A stretch of 64,000 nucleotides of DNA from a virus. Positions 6,598-14,923 of this stretch are shown here, one piece after another. The DNA is taken from positions 1-64,000 of IMG/VR virus record IMGVR_UViG_3300046514_000672. The stretch is one strand, 5' to 3'. Under the pieces are notes generated by a model. It worked only from the letters and a program-made list of their open reading frames with translations. It had not been told where the DNA came from and ran no database searches. The stretch's first letter is position 1. The number at the start of each line of letters is the position of its first letter. The translations under genes and the position numbers were made by a program.

Positions 6598-6923
6598 TGG
6601 AAGAGGAAATTCCACAAGAAGGGGTATTTCAGGCCGCAGAGAAGAATGTTATTTCCCTCTCCCTCGAAGACCTCAAATCCGTCCTCACCCAGGCTCTAGC
6701 CCCCCTCCAGTCCCGCCTGGATCAGGTAGAGGAGAGGTTGGTGGAGACGGAAACGTCAAGGGACAACGTCCCTCAGGCAGGTAGAAAAGGTGATCCTAAC
6801 GTGAGATGGAGTGATCAACGGATCGCAAGAAAGGCGACAATCGCTACACGGGCTGCAACTGACAATCCTGGGGACTATGACCATATCGTAGACTCATCAT
6901 CCCTCACGCAGCGGGGTGGGTGA
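6597..6923 (+). CDS. Hypothetical coiled-coil protein, 108 aa
   Basis: Residues about 20-52 (SLEDLKSVLTQALAPL, then QSRLDQVEERLVETE) form a heptad-like amphipathic helix, followed by a basic, Gly/Arg-rich tail. It is coupled to both neighbours by overlapping start and stop codons. Short coiled-coil proteins in this position are often scaffold or packaging accessories in phages, but no specific family is recognised. Confidence 0.7.
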   Translation: MEEEIPQEGVFQAAEKNVISLSLEDLKSVLTQALAPLQSRLDQVEERLVETETSRDNVPQAGRKGDPNVRWSDQRIARKATIATRAATDNPGDYDHIVDSSSLTQRGG

Positions 6924-7216
6924 TGTTCAACATCGACCTAGTTCGTGTCTCAGATGCCCTAGAGCGGATAGCCTCCGCTCTTGAGCGTCTCTCCCCACCC
7001 ATCACCGATTCCCTCATCGATCCCCAACTACGCAAGCGCGGCCTCGAATCCCTCGTCACCTACGGAGACAACAATAAACTATGGGTAAAAGAAAACTTCC
7101 AGACTCTAATCGAGGAACAGGGCCTGTCCCCGGACCAAACAAGGGAAGCGTTAGTTCAGGCTATGTCCGAATATCAAGAGGACGAAGAGGAAAATCCATT
7201 CATGGAACCCCTGTAA
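6920..7216 (+). CDS. Hypothetical acidic protein, 97-98 aa
   Basis: Translation can begin at GTG 6920 or ATG 6923; both overlap the previous stop. The N-terminal helix (VSDALERIASALERLS) is a clear amphipathic repeat, and the C-terminal third is strongly acidic. The last 136 bases are also open in another frame used by the next gene. The acidic helical composition is coherent to the end, so this frame is believed. Function unknown. Confidence 0.65.
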   Translation: MMFNIDLVRVSDALERIASALERLSPPITDSLIDPQLRKRGLESLVTYGDNNKLWVKENFQTLIEEQGLSPDQTREALVQAMSEYQEDEEENPFMEPL

Positions 7217-8010
7217 GTAACGTAGACGTGGCGACGAAGGAGGGATTGGAGATTCATAAGGCGAATCCGCCCAAAAAGGGGAATACTCCCGGTCCGAATG
7301 GTTTAAAAGAGACAAAAAGGGACGAATTAGCGGAGAAAAGGGTACTCAAACGTCTCGGAAAGGGAGATGAAACCCCGAAACGGGTGGATTCTCCTGCTAT
7401 TTTGCCCTTTGAGAACACCCTAGCCTATGCTTTCCGCCACGCAGGAGGCAAAGAAACGGCAATTAACGCGGCGAGGCTGCTGATAGACGTAAATATCAAG
7501 TTTAAACGCTTCGTTTTCGCATATGATAGTGCCTCAGTCACAGACAAACAGAGTATTGTCCTGGAAGACCTCTGCCGTGCGGCGGATATGTCTCCTGGAG
7601 AGTTCTTGGCAGAGGCAATTCCTGCCCTCTGGAACAGATCGGCGGACATCGCTAAGATCACCGCCGCTATCGCGCATCCTAGAGTGGTTGAGGCCACTAT
7701 CGACCAATCCATGTCGCCGTTTGGCACCCAGGAGAAGAAAATGCTATTAGAAGCGTCAGGGTTCCTTCCTACCAGCAAGGGAATCACGATTGATAACCGC
7801 CACCAGACTCTAATCGCCAACCGTGGAGGATCGGTAGAGATGGGAAACATCCCAGGTCTCCCCTCCTTCGAAGATGACGGGATAGAAGCCTCTCGTGCGA
7901 TCCGTGGAGATGCGTCAATGTCCTCTGTATCTGCCCCTAAGGCCATTTCTGCCCCTGCTGAGTCCATCATCGACGCTGAAGTTGAGGAAGTGGTCCATGT
8001 TCAGTCCTAG
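7081..8010 (+). CDS. Putative small-terminase-like protein
   Basis: The gene ends 14 bases inside the TerL gene, the usual place of a terminase small subunit. The central region (about residues 100-220) is helical: ENTLAYAFRHAGGKETAINA, then a segment with ARLLIDVNIKF and a later AADMSPGEFLAEAIPALW. No classical small-terminase signature is recognised, so the call rests on position. The start is uncertain: ATG 7081 has GGAG 13 bases upstream but creates a 136-base overlap in which the residues are basic and Gly-rich; GTG 7228 would avoid the overlap but has no ribosome-binding site. The C terminus is Ala/Ser/Glu-rich. Confidence 0.6.
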   Translation: MGKRKLPDSNRGTGPVPGPNKGSVSSGYVRISRGRRGKSIHGTPVSNVDVATKEGLEIHKANPPKKGNTPGPNGLKETKRDELAEKRVLKRLGKGDETPKRVDSPAILPFENTLAYAFRHAGGKETAINAARLLIDVNIKFKRFVFAYDSASVTDKQSIVLEDLCRAADMSPGEFLAEAIPALWNRSADIAKITAAIAHPRVVEATIDQSMSPFGTQEKKMLLEASGFLPTSKGITIDNRHQTLIANRGGSVEMGNIPGLPSFEDDGIEASRAIRGDASMSSVSAPKAISAPAESIIDAEVEEVVHVQS

Positions 8011-10255
8011 GATCATTGAACTCGCGCGGGTCGAGGCGACTAATTCCATAATTAAATCCTCCCCCTTCGATGGTAATAACCGTCCGCTATTCCCCGCTTC
8101 ATTCTCCCTTCAGCGCCATTCCATCGCCCAGGTAGCCCAGGCGAATGCCCATTTGGAGTCTCTTATGACAGAGGATGAGAAGGGCAAGCATATCCTTACC
8201 CGTCCCTACACCACCGATGAGGTTCGGTGGATACGGAACGAGAGAAATATGTGCCGGTGCGATTTTGTCTATTGGGCCACCCGGTACGGGTTTATCATTA
8301 ATTGGGAAGGGGAATTAGTACGTTTCAATCCCAATATCGCCCAACGCATGGCATTGGATCTATTCGCAGAGTTAGAGGAGATGGAAATTGCGATACTAAT
8401 CCAGTTCCTTAAGGCTCGACAGTTAGGTGTAACTACCATTACTGAACTCATCATCCTCTGGAAGACCATTTTCTATCCTCGCACTAACGCCCTCGTCGCC
8501 TCTTCCGACCCCGACAAATCCTCGCAGATGGCCGATAAAATGGTGATATGTTTCAATAACCAGCCCGGTTGGTTAGTACCTGAGGTCACCGCTCAGAGAA
8601 CAGGAGAATTAATTGAGTTTAAGAAACAGAATTCGGCGATTTCAATACAACATGGTACTCAGATGTCTGGTTTGGCTCGTGGCGCGACTCCCACTACCTT
8701 TCATCTCTCAGAGGTTTGTGACTATAGGAATCCAGAAGCACTCATCGATGCCGCGCTTTTACGGGCCGTTCACGACTCTCCGCGAGTGTTCGGAGTACTT
8801 GAATCAACTGCTGCTGGTAGATACAATTACTGGCACAACAAATGGCTCTTCAACATCGAAAACTGGCCCACCCACACCTCCCGTCTCTGTCCAGGATTCC
8901 TTCCCTGGTATGTCGGCACCGACATCTACCCTACCGACACATGGCTCAAAGCACATCCAATCCCTATCGGATGGGAGCCTGAGAATATCGTACTTGCTCA
9001 CGCCGAACGCGCAAAGAATTACGTCAGAACCGGACAAAACAAACTAGTTACTAAATTCCTCGGTGCAAATTGGGAGATGCCAAGGAAACAGATGTGGTTC
9101 TGGTGGGTGACCAGGAAGGAATACGCGGCACTAAAGAAACTAGGAGATTTCTATGCGGAATTATGCGCGGATGACATTGAGGCATTTCAGGCAAATAAAA
9201 AATCTGTGTTCGATGCGGAAGTGCTCTCTGAATTCCGAGAAAATGCCAGATTCCCCTATGGAGTCTACGGTATCCAGGCCGATCAAACCGAGATTCCTCC
9301 TTCTCTCCAGGCTAACCCTAGGGACATTGATCCTAATACACCTCCCATTGATATTCACTGCAAGTGGGCACCGACACAACCTGCTCATGATTATCGCCTT
9401 GTTCCTTTGCTCCATAGGGGTAGTGGGGTATTTGATCCTAACGGTAGAATACTTATGTACGAACCGCCCAGACCAGGATTCACCTACGGCATCGGCACCG
9501 ACACAGGATATGGACAGGGACAAGACAGATCGGTAATACAGATATTGAGGAAGGGAGATGCTGAACGCAATGATGCACAGGTTCTTGAGTTTGCTAGTGA
9601 CGCCGTTAATAGCTTTAATTTATGGCCTATCAATCTTGCTCTTGGTACTCTCTACAGCACTTCTATTGGTGGTCAAATTCGCCAAGCAAAACAAGTTATT
9701 GAGATGGCCGCTAACGGAGAAAATGTTCATAACGAGCTTAAGAAGCGCGGATGGAGAAATTTCCACCGATGGGTCAGATACGACAGAAAAATGATGAACC
9801 AAGAGGCGAGTGCCACGCGGGAAGGATGGTACACCACTTCATGGTCCCGACCGATGGTAATTGACATGCTCCTTGACGCATTGAATTCAGGCTGGCTCGA
9901 TATCAACTCCCCTTGGTTCATAAATGAAATGGGAGATTTACAACTGGATTATGAGAAACAGAAAATCGAGGCTGTTGCGGGTGCTCATGACGACAGAATA
10001 ATGTCTATGGGGATTGTGCTTTTTAGTCTACATGCTCTTGAAACTAGACACGCTGATAAGTGGAAAGAACGCACCCAACGTGACCTAGCCACCCCAGTAG
10101 TGTTTGCTAAGTTCTCTCCAGGTGAGCAAGGAATGGGACCGGCAACTGACTCACCGTTAGATTCCTACACCTACCGCGTGGTCAACCCCTACGACAACGA
10201 GGACCTGCGCGGTCCAGGATCTATGATATGGACGCCAAGGGACGAGGAAAGGTAG
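7997..10255 (+). CDS. terL: Terminase large subunit
   Basis: The ATG at 7997 has GAGGAAG 7 bases upstream and gives 752 aa. The N-terminal ATPase shows a Walker A variant KARQLGVTT near residue 138 and a Walker B FHLSEVCDY near 234. The C-terminal nuclease domain has GIGTDTGYGQGQDRSV near 497-512 and AHDDRIMSMG near 663-672, giving the acidic residues of the RNase-H fold. The enzyme packages DNA into the prohead and cuts the concatemer. Length is on the long side for TerL but not unusual. The internal antisense and +1 open frames are shadows. This gene fixes the identity of the window as a tailed phage. Confidence 0.95.
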   Translation: MFSPRIIELARVEATNSIIKSSPFDGNNRPLFPASFSLQRHSIAQVAQANAHLESLMTEDEKGKHILTRPYTTDEVRWIRNERNMCRCDFVYWATRYGFIINWEGELVRFNPNIAQRMALDLFAELEEMEIAILIQFLKARQLGVTTITELIILWKTIFYPRTNALVASSDPDKSSQMADKMVICFNNQPGWLVPEVTAQRTGELIEFKKQNSAISIQHGTQMSGLARGATPTTFHLSEVCDYRNPEALIDAALLRAVHDSPRVFGVLESTAAGRYNYWHNKWLFNIENWPTHTSRLCPGFLPWYVGTDIYPTDTWLKAHPIPIGWEPENIVLAHAERAKNYVRTGQNKLVTKFLGANWEMPRKQMWFWWVTRKEYAALKKLGDFYAELCADDIEAFQANKKSVFDAEVLSEFRENARFPYGVYGIQADQTEIPPSLQANPRDIDPNTPPIDIHCKWAPTQPAHDYRLVPLLHRGSGVFDPNGRILMYEPPRPGFTYGIGTDTGYGQGQDRSVIQILRKGDAERNDAQVLEFASDAVNSFNLWPINLALGTLYSTSIGGQIRQAKQVIEMAANGENVHNELKKRGWRNFHRWVRYDRKMMNQEASATREGWYTTSWSRPMVIDMLLDALNSGWLDINSPWFINEMGDLQLDYEKQKIEAVAGAHDDRIMSMGIVLFSLHALETRHADKWKERTQRDLATPVVFAKFSPGEQGMGPATDSPLDSYTYRVVNPYDNEDLRGPGSMIWTPRDEER

Positions 10256-10264
10256 AATAAAGGT

Positions 10265-10450
10265 ATGGAAACAGAACCCAGAGGATTGTCAAGGCAAATG
10301 ACTCGGGAGATGCTTATGGTGCAGGCGAAGAACTTCCTGGGAGCTAACCCAGTAGTTGTCGCGCACCTCAATCGCAAACAGAGGAGAAAAGTAGCCCAGG
10401 ATCTCGTGAAGAGACTATTAAAGGAGACGAGGGAAAATGATCGCATATGA
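10265..10450 (+). CDS. Hypothetical basic helical protein, 61 aa
   Basis: A short gene between TerL and the zinc-ribbon protein, with AAAGG just before the start and a 14-base overlap with the next gene. The product is basic and helical (HLNRKQRRKVAQDLVKRLLK), a composition suited to binding nucleic acid or the portal/terminase complex. No family is recognised. Confidence 0.65.
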   Translation: METEPRGLSRQMTREMLMVQAKNFLGANPVVVAHLNRKQRRKVAQDLVKRLLKETRENDRI

Positions 10451-11069
10451 CTATATCTGTCCCAAAGGACATATCACGGAGCATTTCCTCCGTGAGTTTC
10501 AGGAAGAGGTTACCTGTGGCCATTCCAAATGCAAATCGCCTGCCCGATATCATCCTTCTTTCCATTACACCTCCCGATCCGCACAGCCCTTTTCCCCAGT
10601 CGTTATTCATAAGGATGCCCAAGGAAATGTGCGATTCCCTGGTCATGTTAACGCAAGAGTTCCTAAGGGATTTCGTAAAGTCGAACTCACAACGATAGGA
10701 GAGGTGAGGCAGTTTGAGAATGAGATGAACGCTAGGGATAGGGTTCAGGCGAAGGAGTTTCAGAACACTAGGCAGAAATTCCTGGACGGACAATTAGCGG
10801 AGAATAGGAGAGCGTTAGACGCTATTGCTAATGGCGGAACATGGCAAGGGATAGAGAAGGATGGTACTCCGGTGACGAGGCAGGGACTGTCCCCTAAGGG
10901 CAAACGCTTCCTCGACGCCATGCGAGAGGTCTCCCGCCAACGGCAGGAGAAGTCCCGTTCAGACTCCAACCCTCAGTTCTATGTTGAGGCATTCACCAAT
11001 GATTCCTCCAACCGCGTGCGATATGAAGACAAAGCTAACGATTGGGGACATTCAGGATCTAGGAAATAA
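10437..11069 (+). CDS. Zinc-ribbon virion-associated protein, 210 aa
   Basis: Residues 8-33 form a zinc ribbon of the FmdB/putative regulatory type: CPKGH, then CGHSKCKSPA. A helical, Arg/Gln-rich middle and an Arg/Lys-rich C terminus follow. It lies between terminase and portal, three bases before the portal start, so a packaging or head-assembly role is likely. The ribbon is clear; the function is not known. Confidence 0.7.
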   Translation: MIAYDYICPKGHITEHFLREFQEEVTCGHSKCKSPARYHPSFHYTSRSAQPFSPVVIHKDAQGNVRFPGHVNARVPKGFRKVELTTIGEVRQFENEMNARDRVQAKEFQNTRQKFLDGQLAENRRALDAIANGGTWQGIEKDGTPVTRQGLSPKGKRFLDAMREVSRQRQEKSRSDSNPQFYVEAFTNDSSNRVRYEDKANDWGHSGSRK

Positions 11070-11071
11070 TC

Positions 11072-13267
11072 ATGTATAATTCATACACTGTACCATCGAG
11101 GTTGTTGAAGGAAGATATCCGCCTGGGATGGCTACAGGATGCGGTTCGGGAAGGGGAGACATTCCTCAGGAACCAAACTGCATATATGGACTTTCCCAAC
11201 GTCAAGAATATCGTGGCCGGTATGCAGAGGGGGAAGATCCCCCAGCAGCTTTCCAAAATCAATGTGAATCTTCAGAAGAGAATTATCAGGGACGTGGTCT
11301 CTACCATGTCCAATCTCCGCCCGCTCTGGGGATATGCCTCTGACAATGAGGAACTGGCTCAGGAATCGGAGATGTTGAACAAGCTCCTGATCAATTGGTA
11401 TCAGTCAACGTTCTCGGATATTGAGATAAAGAAGTGTCTACAGTATGCTGGTGTGTTCGGCACTGGATATATCGGGCCGGATTGGAAGAGTAATTACTGG
11501 GTGCGGGGACGTGGTGAGATCGTTCTTAAGGTGTATTCTCCTGAGGATGTACTCCCAGTGCAGTTACCGGCTGATAACGATCTCCAACGTGCATACGGTG
11601 TGAGTCTCCGCGAAGCCGTCCCCATCAACCTCGCCCGCGCCATGTTCCCGACAATGGCAGGGAAGATCATCCCAGATCGGCAATCTCCCTCTGGCCTGCG
11701 TCGTGGACTCACCCGGCTAAAATCCTATCTCTCCCCGGTACTCAACCGATTCGCAGCCGATCAGAGACCAAACAGGACCGCTGATACCTCCTTCCCGGTA
11801 GTGGATATCTACCAAACATATCTCCTAGATCTCTCGGTTAACGAAGGTCCTGACGAATTGGTGATGGGTGAACCAGGAACCTCCTGGTCATATGTAGTCC
11901 CCGTGTTAGGATCTAACATCCCTGATGGGACTAATCCTGATGGGACGCCTCGGTTTAGGAAAGCCAGCCCTGAGGATGCGATGATCTACCCATTTCGTCG
12001 CCTCATCACATGGTGCAACTCCGGCATCCTCCGCGATGACACTTCATATTGGTGGCATGGGATGGTGCCGATAGTGAAGATGTCCTTTGACGAATGGGCA
12101 TGGGAGTTCCTAGGATACTCGATGACGAGAGACCTGGACTCCATCGAGCAGTCCACTAACACCATCCGCAGAGCTATTGATGACTCTGCAAATGCTCGTC
12201 TCCGCCCGCCGATGATGTTTGATGACAGAACCCTCAGCAAGTCCCTGGTTGAGTCCGTTGACACTCGCGTCCCAGGTCAAGCGGTAGGCGTGGACTTCAC
12301 CGTTGGTGACCGTCCTATGCGGCCCATTCTGGAACCGCAGTATTACGATGTTCCGTCATGGATTTTGGAGGTGGTGAAGGGAAATGATGAAAGCCAAAAA
12401 TATCTATCAGGCGTGCAGGATTTCTCGGCCCTGGCGAAGGCGCAGCAGATACCAAGTTCAGATACGGTAGAAAAGATCATGGAAATGGCGGGGCCGATTG
12501 TTACGTCTATCTCCAGGAATATGGAAGCGGCACTAGGACAATTAGGAGAAATGATCAAATGCATGTTCTTCCAGTTCTACACGGCTAAACGTCGTATCCA
12601 GATTCTTGGTAAGGACGGCATCACCCCTCTCGACACCTCTTATTTCACTCCTGACAAACTTACCCCCTCACACATGCCCGGTGAGGCCAAGGACCGTTCC
12701 TCAGCCTTCACCGACGTTGCCCGCGCCCGCATGGCAATGGGGAGCATATATTTCAAGATCACTCCTAATTCTCTCCATCAGATTACACAAATGACAAGAA
12801 AGCTCCTCTATATCCAACTCCAAAAGGCCGGTATTCCCATCGATCCCTGGACGATGGCGGAGATCAACGATATTCCCAATTTCGGTCAGCCCCCAGACGG
12901 TACCACTACCGTGTTCCAACGGTGGGTGGCGTTTGAGAAGATTAAAGGGGAATTATCGGCAAGTATCCAGGCCAATGCTCAGTTGATTATGCAACAGGAG
13001 CAGCTACGCTTCGCAGCTATGGTGCAGTTAGCACAGCAAGAACAAGGTCCGCAGCCTGGACAGGGCGGTCCCGGTGGTCCGGGCGGTCAGCCCCCTCCCG
13101 GCGCTGGCGGGGCTCCGGGCTCTCCATCTGGCGCTCCTCTCCCTCAGTCCTCCCCTTCGCCTGCGCTAGGTCAGAACGCCCCCGGTCGCCCGCCTGAGTT
13201 CAACGGCGGCTCTCCTCAGATCGTACAGAAGGACGGCGGAACGAGAAGTACCATCACCTCAAAATAG
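11072..13267 (+). CDS. Portal protein
   Basis: The 731-aa protein follows TerL and precedes the head genes, as portals do. Its N-terminal part (LNKLLINWYQSTFSDIEIKK and CLQYAGVFGTGYIGPDW) resembles the portal wing/clip region, and helices near residues 440-520 (GVQDFSALAKAQQ, SISRNMEAALGQLGEMI) resemble the stem and crown of podovirus-type portals. The last about 80 residues are a Gly/Pro/Gln-rich low-complexity tail, probably flexible in the capsid interior. In the virion it forms the 12-subunit ring through which DNA passes. No catalytic motif is expected. Confidence rests on size, position and overall pattern. Confidence 0.85.
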   Translation: MYNSYTVPSRLLKEDIRLGWLQDAVREGETFLRNQTAYMDFPNVKNIVAGMQRGKIPQQLSKINVNLQKRIIRDVVSTMSNLRPLWGYASDNEELAQESEMLNKLLINWYQSTFSDIEIKKCLQYAGVFGTGYIGPDWKSNYWVRGRGEIVLKVYSPEDVLPVQLPADNDLQRAYGVSLREAVPINLARAMFPTMAGKIIPDRQSPSGLRRGLTRLKSYLSPVLNRFAADQRPNRTADTSFPVVDIYQTYLLDLSVNEGPDELVMGEPGTSWSYVVPVLGSNIPDGTNPDGTPRFRKASPEDAMIYPFRRLITWCNSGILRDDTSYWWHGMVPIVKMSFDEWAWEFLGYSMTRDLDSIEQSTNTIRRAIDDSANARLRPPMMFDDRTLSKSLVESVDTRVPGQAVGVDFTVGDRPMRPILEPQYYDVPSWILEVVKGNDESQKYLSGVQDFSALAKAQQIPSSDTVEKIMEMAGPIVTSISRNMEAALGQLGEMIKCMFFQFYTAKRRIQILGKDGITPLDTSYFTPDKLTPSHMPGEAKDRSSAFTDVARARMAMGSIYFKITPNSLHQITQMTRKLLYIQLQKAGIPIDPWTMAEINDIPNFGQPPDGTTTVFQRWVAFEKIKGELSASIQANAQLIMQQEQLRFAAMVQLAQQEQGPQPGQGGPGGPGGQPPPGAGGAPGSPSGAPLPQSSPSPALGQNAPGRPPEFNGGSPQIVQKDGGTRSTITSK

Positions 13268-13396
13268 ATCTATGGATGGTTTACTTGATTAAACGCGGAA
13301 TACGAAAGGTTCCCTACTGCCTGAGGAAGTATCAGGACATCCATACTTTGCTATACTACAAGTGACAGCTCTCCTCGCTGTTTCCTCCTCCTTGGC

Positions 13397-13440
13397 CCAA
13401 CGCCCAGCAATCCCCACCGGGACCTGGGCGTTGGTGTTTT
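13397..13440 (+). terminator. Rho-independent terminator after the portal gene
   Basis: CCAACGCCCAG (13397-13407) and CTGGGCGTTGG (13424-13434) form a perfect 11-bp GC-rich hairpin with a 16-base loop, followed by TGTTTTCT. The stop of the portal gene lies about 130 bases upstream. It would end or reduce transcription from the packaging genes before the head genes. Confidence 0.75.
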
Positions 13441-13450
13441 CTCCTAAAGT

Positions 13451-13478
13451 GTCAAGTTTATCGTACGGAAAACTTGAC
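13451..13478. repeat. 9-bp inverted repeat, possible operator
   Basis: GTCAAGTTT (13451-13459) and AAACTTGAC (13470-13478) are a perfect inverted repeat with a 10-base spacer. The right arm runs into TTGACA (13474-13479), but no well-spaced -10 follows it. The repeat lies between the terminator and the promoter-like element of the next gene, so a regulatory site is possible. Confidence 0.4.
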
Positions 13479-13533
13479 ATCTATAGCCTGTAACCTATCT
13501 AGTTTATAGTGTCTTATAGGTCCTAGGCTATTG

Positions 13534-13542
13534 TGATATTAT
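13534..13542 (+). promoter_or_regulatory. Extended -10 promoter for the small head genes
   Basis: TGATATTAT (13534-13542) is an extended -10 element 19 bases before the ATG at 13562, with GAGGTG as ribosome-binding site. No strong -35 is seen. Its surroundings (ATTGTG.TAT..TGAA) resemble those of the capsid-gene promoter near 15911, which suggests shared control of the head genes. Confidence 0.5.
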
Positions 13543-13561
13543 GAAGTTGTCGAGGTGAATT

Positions 13562-13741
13562 ATGCCAAGTGTATCAAAATCACAACAGGCCGCTATGGCA
13601 ATTGCGGAGCATGAACCTGAGAAACTCAATCCCTCCAATAAAGGATTACTCAAAATGTCAAAGAAATCCCTCCATGATTTCGCCTCGACGCCCACGAAAG
13701 GGCTACCGTCCAAGGTAGGTTCGAAAGGAAAAAATGCCTAA
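13562..13741 (+). CDS. DUF3008-like small protein, 59 aa
   Basis: GAGGTGAATT precedes the ATG. The 59-aa protein follows the DUF3008 pattern: an MPSVSKSQQAAMAIAEH start (the MPxxSKxQQ signature), then LKMSKKSLHDFASTPTKGLP. This widespread phage family has no known function and usually lies near portal and head genes, as here. The stop overlaps the next start by 8 bases. Confidence 0.75.
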   Translation: MPSVSKSQQAAMAIAEHEPEKLNPSNKGLLKMSKKSLHDFASTPTKGLPSKVGSKGKNA

Positions 13742-13988
13742 CCAATTAACTGATTTCTTATTTGGTAAAGGGGCGTTGGATAAGGCAGCAGGAGACGCGC
13801 AACAAAAAGCACGATCTGCCGGTCAGGTTCCTGCTACTCCTGCTTATTCTACTTCAGATATGGCGCAAATGGCAGAGGACTCCGCCCAACGGGCACGTTC
13901 CGCTGGCCAAACTCCCGCAGGCAGTAAAGCTCCCTATAAATCTCCCCTCTCAACCCCAATGACTCCTGTTTCTCAGAAAGGAAAATAA
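13734..13988 (+). CDS. Hypothetical head-region protein with an internal repeat
   Basis: The 84-aa protein contains two similar segments, GDAQQKARSAGQVPAT and EDSAQRARSAGQTPAG, about 30 residues apart, so part of it arose by duplication. The rest is Ser/Pro/Gly/Lys-rich and probably disordered. AAAGGAAAAA lies before the start. It belongs to the string of tiny genes between portal and scaffold. Function unknown. Confidence 0.65.
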   Translation: MPNQLTDFLFGKGALDKAAGDAQQKARSAGQVPATPAYSTSDMAQMAEDSAQRARSAGQTPAGSKAPYKSPLSTPMTPVSQKGK

Positions 13989-13989
13989 C

Positions 13990-14112
13990 ATGGCTCTCTC
14001 CACTCCCTTCGTCGATGGCAAAATCAAAGGTATGTCCGGTGGCAAATCGGACGGTAAGAAATCTGACGGCAAGAAAGCTCCTAAAATGGGCGGAAAGATG
14101 AAGGGCAAGTAA
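13990..14112 (+). CDS. 40-aa Lys/Gly-rich peptide
   Basis: AGAAAGGAAAA precedes the ATG at 13990. The peptide is highly basic and repetitive (SDGKKSDGKKAPKMGG), with no hydrophobic segment. Such Lys/Gly-rich peptides may bind DNA or the inner capsid surface, but no family is recognised. Its tight fit between neighbours supports expression. Confidence 0.55.
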   Translation: MALSTPFVDGKIKGMSGGKSDGKKSDGKKAPKMGGKMKGK

Positions 14113-14115
14113 CCA

Positions 14116-14460
14116 ATGGCCTCCTTCGCTCCTCCTCTCCCAGGCGGGCCGGGAGGTGGACCTACCCCTCCCTCTCCCCAACAGGCCCCACCTTCCCCCG
14201 GTGGTCCTCCTCCTGGACTCTCAGGTCTCGTGGGCGGTGTGCCTAACGCCACTCCCCTCGGCCCCACCCCTGATCAACAGGTGGAGGCGTATATGGAACA
14301 GGTGAGAAATCTCCATATGGCAATTGACGCCCTCGCCACCCAGCATCCTGAGGCGGCTAATGATCTAAATGACGCGAAAAATGCCCTCACAGCGAGTATG
14401 AGTAAGGTGGCGGTGAGTTCGGCATCCCCTGAGAGTGCTCCGCAACCGCAAACGTTTTAG
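14116..14460 (+). CDS. Pro/Gly-rich head-region protein, 114 aa
   Basis: The first about 50 residues are a Pro/Gly-rich linker-like stretch. Residues about 53-100 form helices (QQVEAYMEQVRNLHMAI and EAANDLNDAKNALTASM). This composition is typical of flexible head or scaffold accessories. It starts 3 bases after the preceding stop. No known family. Confidence 0.6.
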   Translation: MASFAPPLPGGPGGGPTPPSPQQAPPSPGGPPPGLSGLVGGVPNATPLGPTPDQQVEAYMEQVRNLHMAIDALATQHPEAANDLNDAKNALTASMSKVAVSSASPESAPQPQTF

Positions 14461-14467
14461 AGGAATT

Positions 14468-14695
14468 ATGCCAGATAATCAACAGGATTTAGATCGTGCC
14501 ACTAAGACAATGGTAGACGCATCTGTGGCAGAAAAGAATGAGCGTAATACCGCTGCTGGTATGAATTCTGGTGATAGAACTAGTGCTAGAGCGGATATGT
14601 ATGGCCGTACAATGCAACAAGCCGCGCAAGATCGGCAGCAGATTCAAAAGAAAATGGGAGCTTTGTCTACCACAATGACTCCTGTTAAGAAGTAG
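14468..14695 (+). CDS. Hypothetical head-region protein, 75 aa
   Basis: The start at 14468 is chosen for the AGAGGAATT upstream; the longer frame overlaps the preceding gene without support. The protein is polar and helical, rich in Gln, Arg and Met, and ends in MTPVKK, echoing the MTPVSQK end of the 84-aa protein upstream. Function unknown. Confidence 0.6.
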   Translation: MPDNQQDLDRATKTMVDASVAEKNERNTAAGMNSGDRTSARADMYGRTMQQAAQDRQQIQKKMGALSTTMTPVKK

Positions 14696-14702
14696 AGGAA
14701 TT

Positions 14703-14906
14703 ATGGCAAAATTAACCATGTCAGAAAGGAAGGCACTCCCCAAGAGTGATTTCGCAGTACCTAGCAAAGCTCCAGGGCCGGGAAGCTACCCAATAAATGA
14801 CAAAGCTCACGCCCGCAACGCCCTCTCCCGTGCGTCTCAGTTCGGGAGCAAAGCAGTTAAAGCAATTGTAAAGTCCAAGGCAGATAGGAAGTTAGGTTCT
14901 AAATAA
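14703..14906 (+). CDS. DUF6582-like small protein, 67 aa
   Basis: The pattern TMSERKALPKSDFAVP, then YPINDKAHARNALSRASQFG, matches a small domain common in phage head-region proteins (the ALPxSxFAxP...YPIxDxxHARNAL...A form, which I recall as DUF6582). It is basic at the C terminus. GAGGAATT precedes the start. Often found near capsid maturation genes; the function is not established. Confidence 0.7.
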   Translation: MAKLTMSERKALPKSDFAVPSKAPGPGSYPINDKAHARNALSRASQFGSKAVKAIVKSKADRKLGSK

Positions 14907-14923
14907 GGAGAAAAGGAAACAGT

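Noticed and set aside
6920-8010. Treating the 7081-7227 overlap as sure coding in both frames
   Set aside because: The acidic upstream frame reads as a regular protein, whereas the basic frame is Gly/Arg-rich and could be a shadow; a start at GTG 7228 remains possible, so the overlap is not claimed as a true dual-coding case.
13474-13510. A TTGACA promoter starting at 13474
   Set aside because: No -10 lies at 16-19 bases; the only TATAGT is 25 bases away. The TTGACA is better explained as part of the inverted repeat.
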